Below are positions 38,525-49,000 of a DNA stretch of 64,000 nucleotides, one piece after another. The stretch is taken from positions 9,548,001 to 9,612,000 of the forward strand of contig CM036636.1 of assembly GCA_020746105.1 (NCBI GenBank). Reading direction: 5' to 3'. Both the position numbers and the translations under genes were made by a program. Within the stretch, counting starts at the first letter, position 1. Every line of letters begins with the position of its first letter. The notes below the pieces were generated by a model that ran no database searches, was not told where the DNA came from, and saw nothing but the letters and a program-made list of their open reading frames with translations. The DNA comes from Trogon surrucura. Taxonomy: Eukaryota > Chordata > Aves > Trogoniformes > Trogonidae.

Positions 38525-41500
38525 TTATTCTGCTCCTTCCACAGCTGTAGTAGAGACTGCCTTAACGTAGTAGGGGCCTTCACGCAGGTAAGCCCTAAGC
38601 CTCAAGTAATACTGATTGCCAAAGATTTCTGCAATGGTTTTAGAGTTCACGAGGGCCTTAACGAGTTCGTATTTGGCATCCTTCGACGCTTTGTCGGGCT
38701 CCACCGATCTGTCTACAACGTACTCCACAAACCCTGGGCTGGCAAGCATCAGCTTCTGGGCCCACGGTTGGTTCGCGATAGCCTAAACGTGAAGACAAAA
38801 GAAAGGGGAAGGGGAAACATCTCTTTTTTAAAAAAACCCCAAACCAGTTCTGCAAGTAGGCTGGTATGCAAATAGCCAAGGAACAGGGAAAAAAAAAAAT
38901 AGTCATTCTGTAAAGTAGTTATAGCCAAGAAACAGAAAAAAATTATATTCAATATATTCATTATATTCATTCTACAAAGTAGTTATGCAAGCACCACTCA
39001 AATCAAGCAGCAGCGTTTAACACTGGAGAACAAGTACAGCTCAGTGCTTCTCTTTAAAGTTTTAAGTTAATTATCACAGCAGTGCCTCCAGTATCAAAGT
39101 AGCACTCTGGAGCAAAGCCATTGCTTTTTTCCCTCCTCTGATTTATAAGAAAATAAGTGAGGTACGATGAAAAAGGCCTCATTTCTGACCCCCTCAGGAC
39201 CTCAACAACAAGTTTGTGGCATTCACTTAAAAAAAAAAAATTAAAATCTGTGACGGAATGGCAATGCAATTCATTAAAATCAAAAAGCACTTACAGTAAA
39301 TACCCGTAAAGCCCCACAGTGGAGATCAGGGAAGGGCTGGGTACTGATGCTCCGGAAAAGTTCCAGGGGCTGGCTGGACAGGGAGGTGAACCACGATTCC
39401 GTCATTCTTAAAAGGTCTTCTGTCTGCTGCTCTGGCTGCAGGCACCGCGTGCGGAAACGAGAGTTTAATTAGGATTACGGAAAGCCTTGCGTATACATTC
39501 AATCGTTAAGGAAATCATTTAAAACCAATCATCAGCAGATGAAACTGGAATAGTTTAAGTCTTCAACTTAACTTTCATGAACCAAGAAACAACGTTCTAC
39601 ATTTCATTTATCTGAGGGGGCAGATTTAAATAAATTGATTTTGTTACATGAGATTTTCACTTTTTTTTTTGTTACATAGGGATTTCAGGAGTTCACCACT
39701 ATCCCTTTAAAGCACAAGGACATTAAACTGTTTCCTCTCACTCCTTTGCCAACGTTGTCTTGATTTCATGTTTTAAACACCAATTTCAGAACATCTGGCT
39801 TCTTACAAACAAACTCAAACTTCAAGCAAACAAATAAATTGAGGAATTTTGAAAGAGTAAAGTTAATTACTCTGACTACTAGAAAGCTACCGCGTCCATC
39901 TAAACTAGATGCTGCCAAAGGTCTTCACACAAAAAAACAGATGCACAATCATTTCATTTTTGTAGATCTAAAAATCAAACAAGCAAAAAACCCAAAAAAA
40001 CCCCCACCCACACCCAACCAACCAAAAATCCAAACAACAAACCCAACCACAAACTTACAGGCAGGTAAAGAAGAGATGAAATCGCATCCAAGCACCGCAG
40101 CCGCAGCTCCGTGGGGGCATTCTTCGCCTGGTGCCCTATTCTGGTCAACAGATTTTGAAATCTACTTCCTTTGAAAATAATAATTAAAAAAAAAAAAAAG
40201 CTTTTAATCAATTCAGACAGACCTCTACAGGAGTACAAGCCATCCGTCAGTCACGTTACATTAACTGGCAGTAAGAGTGCTGGACATTAACCCAGAGAAA
40301 GGCAACTTCTTCACCTACTATAATAAAAGATTCTCTTTGCTCCACGTGGATCTAGAATAGACAAATCCAAAGCTTTTATGCTAATTCTCCAGACCACCCA
40401 AATATTTCCGAAAAGGAAGTTATGTCTCACAGAGAACCGAGTTATCTCGGGGAGCGTGTACCCCAGTATGCTTGTAACCAGAAATCTTCAATCCCGTTCT
40501 ACAACGCCCCAAGAGCTTATCTGCTGATACAGATTTTCAGTTAAAAAGCAAAGTTTAGACCAGCAGCAAGAAGTCTAGCATCTACTTTTAACCCTCTGGA
40601 CAGTTTTCGACTAAGAGAAACAATGCAATCTCTACAAAAGCATCATCATACGGAAGTTCATGCTTTTTCAACCCCGGTGAGAAGGTCACGACATGAGCAG
40701 AAACAGAGGAATCCAAAATAACTCAGCTACTGACGATTTCTACGATGCGACTCATTAGAAAAGAACAATCTGAATCGTGTTTGCGACCCCAGAATTCCAG
40801 CTGCCAGGCATCTCACCCACCATGCCTGGCAAGACAGGTAAAAACCACTTTATCTGCTACTCAGACGCCCTTCGTTATTAGATAAATACATTTTTCAATT
40901 CCTTTCCCTATTGCACCAAACCAATTCACTCTTGTATGTTACGACACACCGAGAACATTTCATTAAAGAAAAGGAAACGATACTAACTGGTTTTCTGTAA
41001 AACCTGTTTGCCTTCAACATTTGATCCCAGGACTCCCAGCGTGTCCACAGCCACCCCAATCATGGTCGGATCGTGACTTTCTGCCATTTCAAAGACTTTT
41101 TCCACAAAGACAGGGTATCGCTCACAGATCTGCTGCGGGCTGTCGACGACAGCCAGATTTCCAAAGAACTTAACAAATCCTGAGAGGACAAGGCAAAAAA
41201 AACCCGACAAATATTCAGAGTGGAGGAACAATAACGTTAGCACTGCCAAAATTAAACAGACATAAATGATTGTTTCACTGTTAAACTAGTGTTACCCAGC
41301 CTGAACGCTGTCTGTGAAAGGCATCAAGGAAGAAGTCAGTATTTTGGAAGTTCCTTAATTCATGATCTGTCTTCTTGAAGTCATAAAAAAAGGCTGCAAT
41401 AAGCTTCAAACACACAGCACAGTCCCTCCAGATCTTACCTCTACCACCCCTATTAACAAGTAATATTATTCGCTGTCCTTCAGCATTTTTTTTTAGTACA

Positions 41501-44500
41501 TCCAACGTACACATTCTAATATTCAACAATTCCCACAAGCTGTCAAAACAGCGGCTTAACAGTCCTCTCACTTTAACTCGTTAGTACAAGCAAGCCCTGA
41601 ACTCCAGGAACAAGAAACGCACGACGTAACCTGGTAAGTAGAAGGCTGAGAAAGGATCAGACTCGGCGCCGACGATGATGTTCGAAATTTTATCGATGAC
41701 TCCTTGTTGAGCAAGATACTGACGCCCGTGCGGAGTGTGTGCCAGGGAGGTCACCATCTCTATGCACGTGGCTCTGCAACAGACAAACAGGTGTTCTTGG
41801 ACTACTTCTGACGGGGTTTTGAAGTATCCAAGCATTAAGAAAAACAGGTTTCCTACCCTTAAAACACAATCCAAACGAACAAACCCCCCATCTATCTTAC
41901 AGTACGTTAAGTGGAAAGAGTTATGAAAGTGTTTGCACTGCAGCCCAGCACTACAGTCACTACAAAATACTGCAAAAACTTCATCTCAGCTCTCAAATTC
42001 AAGCACACGGTATTTTACACTCAAAGCTGTTTAAGAAGAGGCAGATAAAGCATTTCCCTGAAAAGAGTTTCGCAAGAAACACCCAAATATCTTTCAAGGG
42101 TGTTATTTTAAGGCTGAACAGAGTCGAAACGATGGGGGAAACCTCATCGGCAATCCCCGCTCCCGACACACCTGACCAGCACGTCGTCTCCCGTCAGCTC
42201 GCCAATTAACTCGGATATTAATCCACTGTTGGCACAGTAATGCAGAGAATCTGCCGACACCGAAGAAATCTCAACAATTAACTAAAAAAAAAGAGCACAG
42301 TGGGGAAGAAAGAAAGAAAAAGATAGATTACACAAACATTCTGACGATAACGAGTCACAGCAATGGCCAAATAAGTCTTACAATGCTGACTAACTCTACA
42401 TACATTACATACAGAATTTCATTATGTTTTCATAATTAACCTAAATGTTTGCCTGAAACAAGTTCGTAAAGTCTTTCCAGTTTCCAGCACACACATCTGA
42501 TTTCTATTCATGGTCATCTTTTCTTCAGAGGATCTAGGATCTTCCTGCTCTCGAACAGCTAAATAATATTATTTCTCCTTTCACACACCTGCCCAGGCTG
42601 ACACGCTTTGTAATTTCTCTTCCCCACTCCAGAGGTTTCTCCACACCCAAAGGTTACAAGACTACAGTGGTTATTTTACCTTTGCTTTCAGAGAAGCAAA
42701 CATTTTATTTTATCTTTAGCAACTGTACAGCCTTTCCAGTGCCCTGGGCACCACGAGTTAGAAAATAAAAGATGCAAACAGTGCCTCACACGCTTCTGCC
42801 GGGAGCTGACACAGGGAAGTTCTGCCACCCCATGAGGGCCAACACTGCTGTAACTCCTCCTACTCCCTTCTAGTGTGGGCAAAACGAAGAGAAGTTTGCG
42901 AAGCAGGGCTGAACACTAAATTTAAAAGCAAGGCGTAAAATCCAGATTCTAATTGGGAGAAGCGCAGCGTCACGGCGTTCGAACGCCGACGTTGGCGGCA
43001 TCCCTACCTCGTACACGCGGTATCGGACAACGTCATTTGTTGCCATCACGTTCTTCAAGTCGCTCAACAAGCTGCTCACAAACAAAGCCTCTAAGCCATC
43101 TCGCGTCTGCGCTACTCGAGAGAGAGATTTGATGGCCTGGAAGCAAAAGCAGAAGCTTGTTATTAAAAACGAACAAACAAAGCCACAAAGAAACGAAAAT
43201 CCAAGACCTCAAATTTAGTTTCAGCGCTCTTTACTAACACATCAAATGAAGTTCCATGTCTCGAATTTTAACTGTGATTCACTTTTCACCGAAGGGAGCT
43301 AGTTATGGTTATCGTGACCCAAGTCTCCAGCATCAAATTCACATCTACGAGCTCACTCTGGCATCGAGAGCTACTGGAAGATAACAGTTCTACGTCAACT
43401 TTCTACCCCCTCTGGGCTTAGGGCACCTACACACTCGTAACATCTTTCAAGCTCTCTTCAGAGAAAAGCAGACACAGTAGAAAAGGTGTTTTGTGCAGTG
43501 TCTACACGAGATCGTAGAGGAGGTGAAAAGGAGAGTAACACTTACCTCTTTAGCCACTGCTATTCTCTCTCCACCGATGCAATTTATTATTTGCCGTAAT
43601 AACTCGGGGCTGTTGAGAATTTCTGTAACAGCATCTGAATTTTCGACGATCCTCCCAACCTACAGACACGATTAAGTAATTATAGAAAAATAACATTAAA
43701 GCAAACCTTTTTCCACTATAAGGGCATTCAACCACTGGAACAGCTACTCAGACAGACAGAGCAGATGGTCAAATCTCAGCCGGACAACACCCTGAGCAGA
43801 CTGCTGCAAGCTGGCCTCGCTTTTAGCTGAGGGCTCAACCTGAAACCTCTAGAAATTCCACTCCAAACTCCGACGTTTCATGGTTCTGCTCTTTTACATT
43901 AAAGACTGACAAGTCACTACAGCCTATTCCTCTTCGCAGCCTTCCCACAATATCGTTCAGAGTATGCCGAACACCAAAACGTTGTCGCACGCAATTCCTG
44001 CGGCACCTTCTGTCAGCCCTGGTGTAGAAAGTTTTACCCCGAACACGCGACAGAGGACTCGTTTACAAGTTACTTCTGCCAGGACACGGTTTTATACACA
44101 AAACGTTACATACCAACGCGCCGCACGGTATTTATCCGAACTGCGTGAGCGTGTAAGAGCCTAATTCCTGCACGTAACGCCCACGGAGAGCTTCGGCCAC
44201 AAATCAGGGCACGGAACAACAGGATTAGATTAGGACTAACCCAGCGCGGCTCAACAGAGCTCCGTCCCCTCCTGTACCTGAGATATGGTGAGGATTTTCA
44301 CGGAGTCGTCGGGGTGGAAAAGCCCTTTCTGAAGCTCTTCTCGGAGGTTCTGGATCACGTACAGCGGGTCCAGGGCCTGCAGGAGCCTCTCCAGGATGGA
44401 CACACAGGCAGACACCTGCTCGCTAGGCGGGACAGGGGTAAAAACAAGCCTCAGCCGAGCGCTCCGAGACCCTCAGCCACTCCCAAGCCCCGCCCTGAAG

Positions 44501-44766
44501 GCCCCCCGGCAGGGGAAGGGGATGGAGGAGCCGCAGGTGCCACCCCCGCCCTGAGGGACGAGGCGGCGGGGCCAGGGCAGGGCCGCGGCTCACCGGTCAT
44601 TGACGCTGAGGAGGGCGAAGAGCGCTCCCAGGTGGTCGTCGCTGAGCCGAGCGCGGAGGGCTGCGGGGGGCACGGCCTGCACGGCCAGCCTCAGGGCCCG
44701 CAGCTCCTCCAGCGGCGCCTCCCGCCGCGCCGCCCGCTCCAGCAGCTCCGCCACCGCCTCCGCCAT
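38525..44766 (-). CDS. PSMD5: PSMD5 (S5b), 19S regulatory particle assembly chaperone
   Basis: Ten coding exons, complement of 44594-44766, 44278-44422, 43546-43659, 43008-43136, 42172-42281, 41631-41773, 40988-41179, 40059-40168, 39295-39435 and 38525-38782. They total 1515 bases, or 504 aa, the length of the human protein. All introns are GT-AG and every phase closes. The product is an all-helical HEAT/ARM-repeat chaperone that binds the proteasomal ATPase PSMC2 during assembly of the 19S base in cytosol and nucleus. Diagnostic stretches: [13 protein letters not shown] (1-13), [10 protein letters not shown] in exon 2, [11 protein letters not shown] in exon 4, [20 protein letters not shown] in exon 6, [10 protein letters not shown] in exon 7 and the C-terminus [10 protein letters not shown]. 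Exon 7 uses a slightly weak donor (A|GTTAGT), and the residues across this junction (KTRSRF against human KTGTRF) agree. The start codon lies inside a YY1-like motif. It is divergent from CUTAL, 1.29 kb between start codons. Exon positions are seen directly; function is from the family. Confidence 0.96.
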
Positions 44767-44772
44767 CTTGGC
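44761..44772 (-). promoter_or_regulatory. YY1-type motif overlapping the PSMD5 start codon
   Basis: Minus-strand GCCAAGATGGCGG contains the initiator ATG of PSMD5. The pattern AAGATGGCGGC is the known YY1 consensus, often found just downstream of transcription starts in housekeeping genes. It implies a very short 5' UTR if the usual spacing holds. Confidence 0.6.
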
Positions 44773-44803
44773 GCCGCCGGGAAGTGTCGCGAGAGCGGGC
44801 GGC

Positions 44804-44936
44804 CCTTGGCAACCGCCGCGCTTGGCAGCCGCCCCTGGCAACCGCCGCCCCTGGCAACCGCCGCCCCTGGCAACCGCCGCCCCTGGCAACCGCCGCCCCT
44901 GGCAACCGCCGCCCCTGGCAACCGCCGCGCCGCCAC
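44804..44936. repeat. 16 bp GC-rich minisatellite in the PSMD5 promoter
   Basis: Six copies start at 44835, 44851, 44867, 44883, 44899 and 44915, each 16 bases, with unit CTGGCAACCGCCGCCC. Two diverged copies precede them from about 44804. The units are nearly identical, so the array is recent or homogenised. It begins 38 bases upstream of the PSMD5 start codon and carries no ATG on the PSMD5 strand. The unit contains GGCAAC, the half site of the RFX X-box, in direct repeat. Confidence 0.93.
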
Positions 44937-44947
44937 CAAAATGGCGG
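44937..44947 (+). promoter_or_regulatory. Second YY1-type motif, opposite orientation
   Basis: Plus-strand CAAAATGGCGG closely resembles the YY1 core. It points away from PSMD5, toward CUTAL, and closes the other end of the minisatellite. It is a candidate start-site element for a divergent transcript. Confidence 0.45.
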
Positions 44948-45099
44948 CCGCGCCCTCCCCACGCCCCCTCTTGGCTCCGCCCTCCTCGCGGTCTGATTGG
45001 GCAGCCGCGCTAAAGGGGCGGGGCCAGAGCAGGGCGGGGCGGGGCGGCTGTGGCCGCCTCAGGGGCCGGGGGGGGAATGGCGGGTCAGGGGTGGGCGTT

Positions 45100-46055
45100 A
45101 GTTCTGTTCCGAGGAGTCTCGCTTGTCATGTAAATCAACCCACATGATCTTTAAAGGTGTGGGGGGCAAGTTTTCTTCGGTTTGAATTGCGTGGGTGGTC
45201 GCAGCCTCCCCCAGCCGCCTTTACCTTCCCCGACTCCCGATCCTTTGGCAATTCCTCGTCTTTCTCAGCACTCTCTGGAGCGAGATGTTTCCTTTTTATC
45301 AATTCTTTTTAGTTCTTCTTCCAGGGTGTAGTCCCTAGCGAGGCAGGCATTTACACAAAGTAATCTGTGCTATTGAGCAATGGCCCTCTACCTGTGCAGT
45401 ACAGTTAACCCTAAGTGAAACACTGTCACTAAGCATTAACCCAAATATGTGATAATTACATGATAATTAACCCAAATTTCCGCACCAGAAGGGCTGCAAG
45501 CTGGCAATATTTTCCTAATAGCTTATGAGACCCGCCAGGAAGGCAATAAAGCTGCAGCACGGGGCAGAAGGGAGGGCGCTGGGTCGCGTTTTAGGCCCTA
45601 ACGACACCTCAGGGTGTAGCAGCCTCCTCGGAGATCCCATCCAAAGAGAAAAGAGCCCCGATAATATTAAATCCCAGAATGGAACTGTCTCACGGACGGG
45701 AAAATTAAAGCAAAAGTGCCAAATAGCATCAGCAAAGTGTGTCGGAGCACCTGGGAGGGATTTTTCCAGCAGACGTTGGTGCCAATGGTTTAGGTACCGC
45801 TGGGGGGTCTGTTTGTCCCTGCTGGGGCTTCAAACCCACTCCTGGGGCTTCGACCCCACTTCTGGGGCTTCAACCCTGCTTCTGGGGGAGCTGGGAGGCA
45901 CCGTGCAGGCGGGTACCAGCCCGCAGGGAGGAAGAAGAGGAGGAGGAGGAGTTAGCGCTGGTTGTGGGCAGCCTTCCCGGGCAGGCTGCCCAGCTCTGGG
46001 CAGAGCAGGTGGAGGGACGGAGGGGACGCAGCTTCTCGCCCGCTCGCCTGGGGAG
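45100..46055. other. Upstream region of CUTAL
   Basis: Between the PSMD5 CpG island and the CUTAL start codon. It holds the 20 bp repeat at 45822-45881 and a GAGGAG-rich stretch near 45928-45950. A 5' UTR exon of CUTAL may lie here but no boundary is visible. No separate gene was recognised. Confidence 0.5.
45822..45881. repeat. Three-copy 20 bp tandem repeat upstream of CUTAL
   Basis: Copies start at 45822, 45842 and 45862, each of the form CTGGGGCTTCAACCCCACTT with one to three changes, followed by a partial copy. The array ends about 175 bases before the proposed CUTAL start codon, so it lies in the promoter or 5' UTR. Confidence 0.88.
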
Positions 46056-49000
46056 ATGGAGTGGCTGAGCCAGCGCTGCCCGCTCTTGCCCGCTGGCCAG
46101 GGCTGCCCTCGGCCGAGCCGTGGCACCTTGCTGCTGGTAAGTGGGAGACCCCCCCGGTGCTGCTCGGGACGGGGGGACGCGGGTGATCCCCCGCCGGGGA
46201 GCGAGCGAGCGCGGCGTTCGGCGACCCAAGCAACTGTGGAAATGCCTCTGTCTGTACCTTTCTAAGGGAACCGCCACAAAAAAGAAAAAAAACCACATCA
46301 TGCAGGGGGAATGTACTCTCAGTCTCCACGGAGAGCGAAGCAAATTTCTCAGGAGGTTTTTTTTCCCGTTCGTGCCGGAGCATACTCGAGATTGCCGCAA
46401 GTTGTGCTTGGTTTTGTGATCGTTTGGTTTGTTGTGGTTTGGGTTTTTTTTGCAGATCCTCATCCAAACTAGACAAAAAGACCTAAGGCTGTAATTTTAA
46501 ATCCTAGAGCTGCTTTTAGTTCACCCAAGCCAAAAAGGAACTTGCAAAAATAGGTTTCTGTAAACTCAACTGTTGATTTTGCTGGTCAGTTCTTTTCAGT
46601 GTGAAGTAAAAATCTCACGGCAGGTTTCTCAGTTTCGTTCCCTTCAGCATTTCGGCAGTCATGAGTTTATTTGATTTATCAGGTAGGAATCCTGAAGTTT
46701 CACTCCTTCACTTTTGCACCATCCCTTGGCAAATACATTTATTCTGGGGAAGAAAAAGCTTTTAACCTTTCTTTTCAGTAAAAAAGGAAAAGGGGGAAAA
46801 ACATCCCAAAACCAAGAGTGGTCGCTCTTGTATTAATATTCAATCACAAATATTCCTGGGGATTTCCTCATCACATACACATACATCTTTCAAGAAGATT
46901 AACGATTACTGTGGTGAATGAGTCAGATTCTTTTTTACCTGAGCAGGGAGCACGATTACATTGTAATCTGGAAAAATAGAGACACCAGCAAATCTCTGTT
47001 TGCCTTGTAACTGCCTGAGGAGCTCCTGGGATTTGTTGCAAAACATTTGTTAAATGGCTTAGTGGGAAAAAAAAAAGAGCACAGCAGAAGCTCTAAGAAT
47101 TATTACGAGAAACCTTGTGATAACGAAGAATATTTCCTCAAAAATGGGTTGGAAAAGAGGAGACAACCAATAAAGCACATCAGTCATTTTCCAAATGGAA
47201 AGGAGCTCCTGTCTTTGTGGTGACAAGAGATTTTTTTTTTAATTCAATCTTTTAAAAAAAAAACCAAACAAAACAAACCAACACTCTGACATTGGCTCAG
47301 TAATAGGGAGTTTTTTCAGAGAACAGAGGAGAGTGGAAATAAGGGGGAAAAAAGGAATATATTGTGAGTCTTTCAAACATTTATCACTGCAGCTGAATAA
47401 GGGCCAGATGCTGTTTTTTTCAAAAACAAGACAGAAGACAAAGGGAAGAGCAGCCGAGCAGGGACACTGAGCGCTGCCGCCCCGGGCACGGGCACCATCC
47501 TCTGGCTATTACTCAGCACACCAAATTAGCCTTGCTCTTCCTGCAACAGCCCCGCTGACATAATTCTGTATTTTTACGTGACTGTGCTTATGGCATGTCA
47601 GTACTGTCTTTTAGAAGGCAGAGCTCTTGGGGGCGAATCCCCCCGGGAGCATCTTTTCACTTCACAACTAGCATCACTGCAGCGAAGGAAGACTGGAGAC
47701 TCCCTTGGAGCCCCAGATGACATAAACATTTACTTTTTACAACACGCCGTGTTTCACCTAACATCACCACTCATGCGTTTTGCAATTTTAGGTGGTGATT
47801 CTGTCCCTGCTGATGTACCCGGTGCTGAGGAGCCTCGCTCTCCAGCTGCATTCCGCCGTCACCGGCAGCTACGTCTCCGGGACCCACTCCGTTGCCTTCG
47901 TCAACTGTCTCAACGAGCAGATTGCCAAGGATATTGCAAGGTACAGAGAGACACTTCCCCTGCTTGTCTGCTTGAATTGTTCAAAAAGCAGCTTCTCGTG
48001 GAACAAAGCTTTTCCTTGTCCCTTGAGAGGATCTGTACTGCTCTGTGCTTTGCACGACTACCCAAGCTGTGCTCCTTTTCTCTTACGCTCTCTTTCTCTC
48101 TCTCAGTATCACACATCCACTTACCAAGGGCTGTGCTTTCTAAAAGAAAGCTGACAATTGCTTCTGAAGTCGATGGCATGATAACATCGAACCAATTTTC
48201 CATTTATTCCACCGCCTCTCCTTTTCAAGACCCGTTTTAAAGCCACAGACCTAAATCTCTGGGTCCTCCGATGGATTAAGCCCCAGCCCCGTGTTCTCTG
48301 GCTTTCCACAGTCTTTCTTCTAGAGAACAACACAGATCACAAATCCCAGGAGAGGTGTTTATGGGGAGGGTCAAGACACAGTACGCTGGGATGGAGATAA
48401 ATAAAAGACAGAAGTGGTGCCCAGCAAACACGGAACAGGCACTTGTGAGGCACCATCTGCTCTCTGCTCGCCAGACGAACTTCAGGGAACGAGGATTTTA
48501 CCTTGATTTTAATTTTTACTCTCAATATATGAGATACTTTGCATAATATCTTGCACGTGGAGTTTTTTTCACACATCTGTCAGTCCCTGACTCAATAGAG
48601 GGTTTGTTCCAAGCACTGAAACCGTGTTGACAGAGGAAATGTTTATGATGGACCATTAAGTTTCCTGCAACACCTCCTGCTCTGTTTTCCCTCCTACCTT
48701 CCTGCTTGCCAAAAACTCTCCATCTTCTGTAAAGTGTTCCCAAACAGTCGTTCAGGAGCTGACAGGCTACTGAAAGGGATTCTGTGTCACCTTAAATACT
48801 GCAACTGTATGAGGAAATTCAAATAGAATATCTGCACTGCTTGATGTCTTCTGAAAAAAAGGAGTAACTGTACGTGGCTGGTGAAAAGAGCCTCAGTTCC
48901 TGAAAACGCTACATCTTAACAGCTTTGCAAATGTTTTCCACAATTCGTTCCTTATCTTGTAGGGAAGGGAGAGGATATAAACCACTCCCCATTGCTGAGG

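Larger units (their letters stand above)
44460..45080. promoter_or_regulatory. CpG island, PSMD5 promoter, possibly bidirectional with CUTAL
   Basis: GC-rich DNA with dense CG dinucleotides covers PSMD5 exon 1 and about 0.3 kb upstream. It contains Sp1-type GC boxes (several GGGGCGGGG words at about 45014-45047), two YY1-type motifs (44761-44772 on the minus strand, 44937-44947 on the plus strand) and the 16 bp minisatellite between them. There is no TATA box. CUTAL begins 1.0-1.3 kb further on, so shared regulation is possible. Confidence 0.75.

Noticed and set aside
44804-44936. CRISPR-like array
   Set aside because: The units are contiguous with no unique spacers, in a vertebrate promoter; it is a minisatellite. 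The same applies to 63437-63594.
44314-45147. 277-codon plus-strand frame across the PSMD5 exon 1 region
   Set aside because: Antisense shadow of PSMD5 exons 1-2 plus the translated 16 bp minisatellite.
47578-48240. 220-codon plus-strand frame overlapping CUTAL exon 2
   Set aside because: Different frame from the CutA coding exon and reads on through the intron.
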